Source: Pseudomonadota bacterium (lineage in GTDB: Bacteria > Pseudomonadota > Alphaproteobacteria > CACIAM-22H2). From it: a DNA stretch of 36,692 nt. The stretch covers positions 1-36,692 of the forward strand of contig JACQDQ010000192.1 in the NCBI GenBank assembly GCA_016201015.1, written 5' to 3'. Both the position numbers and the translations under genes were made by a program. Below the pieces are notes generated by a model. That model was not told where the DNA came from. It did no database searches and saw nothing but the letters and a program-made list of their open reading frames with translations. Shown piece after piece: positions 32,934-36,692 of this stretch (positions within the stretch are counted from its first letter, which is position 1; every line of letters starts with the position of its first letter).

Positions 32934-33404
32934 ATGGCATCCTATACAATTTCCGTGAACGGCAATTCGCTCGCCGTCGACTCGCGCGATCCGGATCAGC
33001 CGCTGCTCTATGTTCTCAGGAATTCGCTGGGGCTCACCGGCGCCAAATTCGGTTGCGGCCTCGGCCAGTGCGGCGCCTGCACCGTCATCGTCGACGGCGA
33101 GGCGACGCGCTCGTGCCAGATGCCGGTCGCGGCGGCGGTGGGGCGCAAGATCACGACGATCGAGGGGCTGGGCGCGCCCGACAAGCCGCATCCGGTGCAG
33201 GCCGCCTTCATCGCCGAGCAGGCGGCGCAATGCGGCTATTGCACCAACGGCATGGTGATGACCAGCACCGCGCTGCTCGCCCGCAATGGCAAGCCGACAC
33301 TAGGTGAAGCCAAGGAGGCGCTGGCCGGCAATCTCTGTCGCTGCGGCACGCATCAAAGGATCTTGCGCGCCGTCATGCGCGTGGCAGGAAGGGTTGCGCC
33401 ATGA
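32934..33404 (+). CDS. [2Fe-2S] small subunit of a molybdenum hydroxylase (IorA-like)
   Basis: This 156-aa protein binds two [2Fe-2S] clusters. The plant-ferredoxin type is C41, C46, C49 and C61 (CGLGQCGACTV and SC); the helical-domain type is C100, C103, C135 and C137 (CGYC and CRCGTH). This is the electron-transfer subunit of xanthine oxidase-family enzymes such as isoquinoline 1-oxidoreductase. ATG 32934 has GGGAG at 8 bases. It overlaps the large subunit gene by 4 bases (ATGA). No FAD subunit or cytochrome gene follows, so the final electron acceptor is unknown. Confidence 0.95.
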   Translation: MASYTISVNGNSLAVDSRDPDQPLLYVLRNSLGLTGAKFGCGLGQCGACTVIVDGEATRSCQMPVAAAVGRKITTIEGLGAPDKPHPVQAAFIAEQAAQCGYCTNGMVMTSTALLARNGKPTLGEAKEALAGNLCRCGTHQRILRAVMRVAGRVAP

Positions 33405-35611
33405 CCGCGCTCCTCTCCCGCCGCACGTTGATCAAATCCGGCGGCGCCATGATCGTCGGCCTGTCGCTGTCCGGCCGCGGCCTCGCCCAGGTTCTGCCCG
33501 CCGCCGAGGCGGCGCTCGGCAAAACGGTGGATGCCGGCGAGCTCGACGGCTTCTTCGCCGTGCACGAGAACAACTCGGTCACGCTGTTCTGCGGCAAGGT
33601 CGATCTCGGCCAGGGCTTGCGCATCGCCATCCGCCAGATGGCGGCGGAGGAGCTGGGGATCGGCGTCGACCGCATCGCCATGGTCGAGGGCGACACGGCG
33701 CTGACGCCGGATCAGGGCGCCACCGCCGGCAGCAGCGGCATCATGCGCGGCGGCGTGCAAATCCGCCAGGCGGCGGCGACGGCGCGCGAGGCGCTGATCC
33801 GCCTCGCCGCGGAACGTCTAGGCCAGCCCGCCGAGGCGCTTGAAGCGGTGAACGGCGAGGTGCGGCCGAAGGCCGGCGGCAAGGGCGTCGGCTACGGCGC
33901 GCTCATCGGCAACAAACGCTTCGGCCTCAAGCTCGACGCCAAGGCGCCGCTCAAGGACCCCGGCACCTACGTTGTCGTCGGCAAGCCGTTGCCGCGGCCC
34001 GACGTGCCGGAGAAGGTGACCGGCCATCACACCTACGTGCACGATCTCAAGGTGCCCGGGATGCTGCATGGCCGCATCCTGCGTCCGCCCAGCATCGGCG
34101 CCAAGATCATCGAGGTGGACGAAGCCTCGATTCGCAATATTCCCGGCGCACAGGTCGTGCGGCTCAACGACTTCCTCGGCGTCGTGGCCGAGGAGGAATG
34201 GGATGCCGTGCAAGCCGCGCGCACGCTCAAGGCCCGCTGGTCGGAGAGCGCGACGCTGATCGGCCATGACGGCGTGCGCGATTGGATGCGCGCCGGCCCG
34301 TTCATGGCCGACGAGGGCCTGACCAAGAAGGGCGATGCCGGCGCCAGCCTCGCCGGTGCCGCGCAACGGGTTTCCGGCACCTATTACTGGCCGCTGCACA
34401 CGCACGGCTCGATGGGTCCGTCCTGCGCCGTCGCCGATGTGCGCGACGGCAAGGCAACGATCTGGAGCGCCTCGCAGGCGACGCACCGCCTGCGCCTGAC
34501 GCTGGCAAAAATTCTCACGCTGCAGCCCGAGAACGTGCGGGTCATCTATCTCGACGGCGCCGGCTGCTACGGCATGAACGGCCACGACGACGCCTCGGCC
34601 GACGCGGCGCTGTTGTCGAAGGCGCTCAGCCGGCCGGTGCGCGTCCAATGGATGCGCGAGGACGAGCATGGCTGGGACCCGAAGGGGCCGCCGCAGCTTC
34701 TGGCGCTCGAAGCGGCGCTCGGCGCGGACGGCCGCATCGCCGCCTGGCGCACCGAGATGTGGATACCGAAGGCGACCGCCGGCCTGCCCAACATCCCGCT
34801 GCTCGGGCCGGCCGAGGCCGGCATTGCGCAGGTCCAGGGCATCTCCACGGGCCTCATCAGCCAGAATGCCGGGCCGATGTCCTACAACGTGCCGAACGTC
34901 GAAGTGGTCGTGCACTGGCTGAAGGACTCGCCGTTGCGCCCGTCGAATATCCGGGCCCCCGGCAAGATCGCCAACTGCTTCGCCGTAGAGGGTTTCGTCG
35001 ACGAATTGGCCGCCGCGGCGAAGCGCGACCCGGTCGAGTTCCGGCTCGACGGGCTGTCCGATCCGCGCGGCATCGAAGTGCTGAAGCGGACGGCGGCGCT
35101 GCTCGGCTGGAAGCCCCGGCCGTCGCCGGGACCGGGCGGGCTCGGCCGCGGCATCGCCTATGTCCACTACAAGAACAACGAGACATATGTCGCCATCGGC
35201 ATGGAGGCCGAGGTTGACCGCGCGTCGGGCGCGATCCGCGTCCACCGCATCGCCTGCGCGCATGATTGCGGGCTGGTCATCAACCCCGATGCGCTGCGGC
35301 AGCAGATCGAGGGCAACATCCTGCAGACCTTGAGCCGCACGCTGTTCGAAGAGGTGACTTTCGACCGCGCCCGCGTCACCAGCGTCGATTGGGCGAGCTA
35401 CCCGATCCTCACCTTCCCCGACGTGCCGGCGGTGCTGATCGAGGTCATCGACCGGCCGCGCGAGCCGCCGCTGGGCGCCGGCGAGGCGGCGACGACGCCG
35501 GTTCCGGCGGCGCTGGCCAACGCCATCTTCGATGCGACCGGGGCGCGGCTGCGCAATGTTCCCTTCACGCCGGAGCGCATGAAGCAGGCGCTGGCGCGGG
35601 GGGCGGCGTGA
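33401..35611 (+). CDS. molybdopterin large subunit of a two-subunit molybdenum hydroxylase (IorB-like)
   Basis: This 736-aa protein begins with a twin-arginine signal (SRRTLIKSGG then a hydrophobic stretch ending GRGLAQ), so the enzyme is exported folded, with its cofactor, to the periplasm. Xanthine oxidase-family features follow: GKVDLGQGLRIAIRQMAAEELGI, GSSGIMRGGVQIRQAAA, AGCYGMNGHDDASADAALLSKAL and the late GAGEAATTPVPAALANAIFD with the likely catalytic Glu. IorB-like enzymes hydroxylate N-heterocycles or aldehydes. The family usual length (about 730-780) fits. Coupled to the Fe-S subunit. Substrate unknown. Confidence 0.93.
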   Translation: MTALLSRRTLIKSGGAMIVGLSLSGRGLAQVLPAAEAALGKTVDAGELDGFFAVHENNSVTLFCGKVDLGQGLRIAIRQMAAEELGIGVDRIAMVEGDTALTPDQGATAGSSGIMRGGVQIRQAAATAREALIRLAAERLGQPAEALEAVNGEVRPKAGGKGVGYGALIGNKRFGLKLDAKAPLKDPGTYVVVGKPLPRPDVPEKVTGHHTYVHDLKVPGMLHGRILRPPSIGAKIIEVDEASIRNIPGAQVVRLNDFLGVVAEEEWDAVQAARTLKARWSESATLIGHDGVRDWMRAGPFMADEGLTKKGDAGASLAGAAQRVSGTYYWPLHTHGSMGPSCAVADVRDGKATIWSASQATHRLRLTLAKILTLQPENVRVIYLDGAGCYGMNGHDDASADAALLSKALSRPVRVQWMREDEHGWDPKGPPQLLALEAALGADGRIAAWRTEMWIPKATAGLPNIPLLGPAEAGIAQVQGISTGLISQNAGPMSYNVPNVEVVVHWLKDSPLRPSNIRAPGKIANCFAVEGFVDELAAAAKRDPVEFRLDGLSDPRGIEVLKRTAALLGWKPRPSPGPGGLGRGIAYVHYKNNETYVAIGMEAEVDRASGAIRVHRIACAHDCGLVINPDALRQQIEGNILQTLSRTLFEEVTFDRARVTSVDWASYPILTFPDVPAVLIEVIDRPREPPLGAGEAATTPVPAALANAIFDATGARLRNVPFTPERMKQALARGAA

Positions 35612-35621
35612 CAGGCCCGCG

Positions 35622-36692
35622 TTAGCCGACCAACCCCGGCACCAGCTCGCCGCCCGCGTCGACGGTGAGCGTCGAGCCCTTGAAATCGCGGGCGCGGTCG
35701 ATGGGCTCAATCGCGCCGCCCAGATGCTTGGCCAGGAACGCCTCGGTGACGGCACGGAAGGCGATCTGATTCTCCGGGCGTGAGAAGCCGCCCCTGGGCG
35801 ATCAGGATCGGCCGGAACGCGCGGTCGATATGGGTAAGCGGCGAGCGCGCCTTGAGGAACGCTTGGCCTTCGTCGGTGTCGGGATCGCCCAGCCGGTTCT
35901 TCCACACGCTGAACCATGGACTCCAATAGGGTGGGATCGCCGCCATGAAGGTGAGCAGATTGGCGATGCCGAAGATGTCGACGATGCAGGCGAATGCTTC
36001 CGGCGTCTTGGTCGCCGCCGTCAGCGCCGAATACCCGCCGTAGCTCGCGCCATAGAAGCCGACGCGTTTGGGGTCGGCGATGCCGCGGGCGACCGCCCAA
36101 TCGACCGCGTCGATCAGGTCGTCGTGCATCTTGCCGCCCCACTCGCGATCGGCGGCGGTGACGAAGGCTTTGCCGAACCCGGTCGACCCGCGGTAATTGA
36201 CGCTCAGCACCGCGTAGCCGCGATTTGCGAGCCATTGATGCGTCGGCCAATAGCCCCATTGGTCGCGTGCGTAGGGGCCGCCGTGGATCGCCAGCACCAT
36301 CGGCGCATTCCTGGCGCCGGTCTCCGGCAGCGTGAGATAGCAAGGAATGGTGAGGCCGTCGCGCGCGCGGAAGCTGACCGCCTCGAGCGGCCGCAGCGCC
36401 ACGCCGTCGAGAGTCTTGCGTGCCTTGAGCAGCGGACGCAGACGCCGCGTGCCGCGATCATAGAGCGCGTATTCCGGGCTCGCCGTGTCGCGCTCGGAGT
36501 AGACGATGACTTTGCGGCCGTCGGCGCTGAACTGACTGAAGTAGAGGTCGCCCGCCGTGGCCGCACGGATCGCCTTCAAGTCGGCGGCAAAAGCGGGATC
36601 GACGGCGCGCCAGCGCTGGCGCTCGAACATGGCGCCGGCGGCGAGCGGCCGGCCCGATGCTCCCCTGACAACGAGTTCGTTGATATCGGCCT
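35622..36692 (-). pseudogene. S9 prolyl-oligopeptidase-type peptidase, 5' end outside window, broken by an internal deletion
   Basis: The frame is open from the right edge (ADINELVVRGASG...) into a typical S9 alpha/beta-hydrolase domain with LAIHGGPYARDQWGYWP, VNYRGSTGFGKAF and the nucleophile motif GFYGASYGGYSAL. At RPILIAQG (about 35797-35820) the reading stops making sense and runs as Arg/Pro-rich nonsense to a stop at 35707. The normal C terminus resumes in another frame as GFSRPENQIAFRAVTEAFLAKHLGG and ends with TAA at 35622. In this family about 35 residues, with the catalytic Asp (GxxDxRV) and His (DEGHGF), should lie between these points; here they are gone. It is a real pseudogene or a sequence error. 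Confidence 0.85.

Noticed and set aside
33818-36343. An 841-codon frame on the minus strand
   Set aside because: It is antisense to the molybdenum hydroxylase large subunit and runs out of frame through the S9 peptidase; no family likeness.

Overview
The window is dense, high-GC DNA (about two-thirds G+C by eye). Genes are tightly packed, with many 4-base ATGA start/stop overlaps. Gene content points to an alphaproteobacterium with a large catabolic and transport repertoire, probably of the Hyphomicrobiales or Rhodospirillales type: a Caulobacter-XylB-like dehydrogenase, an AapJ-like binding protein, TAXI and Liv transport proteins, and a Rieske oxygenase. This placement is inferred from gene content; there is no rRNA or other marker to confirm it. 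I see no tRNA, rRNA, CRISPR array, prophage or insertion sequence.

Layout, left to right. (1) 1-1607, plus: the 3' end of a Rieske ring-hydroxylating oxygenase alpha subunit, a Rieske ferredoxin and an unrecognised 138-aa protein, probably one operon. (2) 1623-2231, minus: a LysE-family exporter. (3) 2312-6977, minus: a three-gene 2-oxoacid:acceptor oxidoreductase. It has an FAD/NADPH subunit carrying two 4Fe-4S motifs, a fused gamma-alpha subunit and a TPP beta subunit, and so resembles a 2-oxoglutarate:NADP+/ferredoxin oxidoreductase. (4) 7395-8417, plus: an orphan AapJ-like amino-acid-binding protein, separated from (3) by a 417-base divergent regulatory region. (5) 8457-12988, minus: a complete branched-chain-amino-acid-type (Liv/HAAT) ABC transporter, livJ-H-M-G-F. 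(6) 13123-13757, minus: a VapBC toxin-antitoxin pair with a clear operator palindrome, followed by a DUF2459 protein (13829-14539). (7) 14609-17667: an orphan peptide-type binding protein divergent from an amidohydrolase. (8) 17692-20339: an MFS transporter divergent from an NCS2/AzgA-type purine permease. (9) 20392-23069: a D-xylose-dehydrogenase-like SDR, a FadR-family GntR regulator and an aldose 1-epimerase, forming a pentose-oxidation module.

(10) 23098-28135, plus: an iron-type ABC transporter (binding protein, ATPase, fused double permease) with a PP2C-like phosphatase inserted between binding protein and ATPase, preceded by a possible 24-aa leader peptide. (11) 28412-29020: a beta-class glutathione S-transferase. 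(12) 29081-32783, minus: an orphan double-PAS histidine kinase, a TAXI-type TRAP binding protein and an aldo/keto reductase. (13) 32934-35611, plus: a two-subunit molybdenum hydroxylase of the isoquinoline-oxidoreductase type. (14) 35622-36692, minus: an S9 prolyl-oligopeptidase-type gene, cut by the window edge and broken by an internal deletion that removes the expected catalytic Asp and His.

Most of the window is nutrient uptake plus oxidative catabolism. The least ordinary items are the PP2C phosphatase inside an ABC transporter operon with its leader ORF, the deleted S9 peptidase, the amidohydrolase with Gln where a catalytic Glu is expected, and several intergenic dyads.
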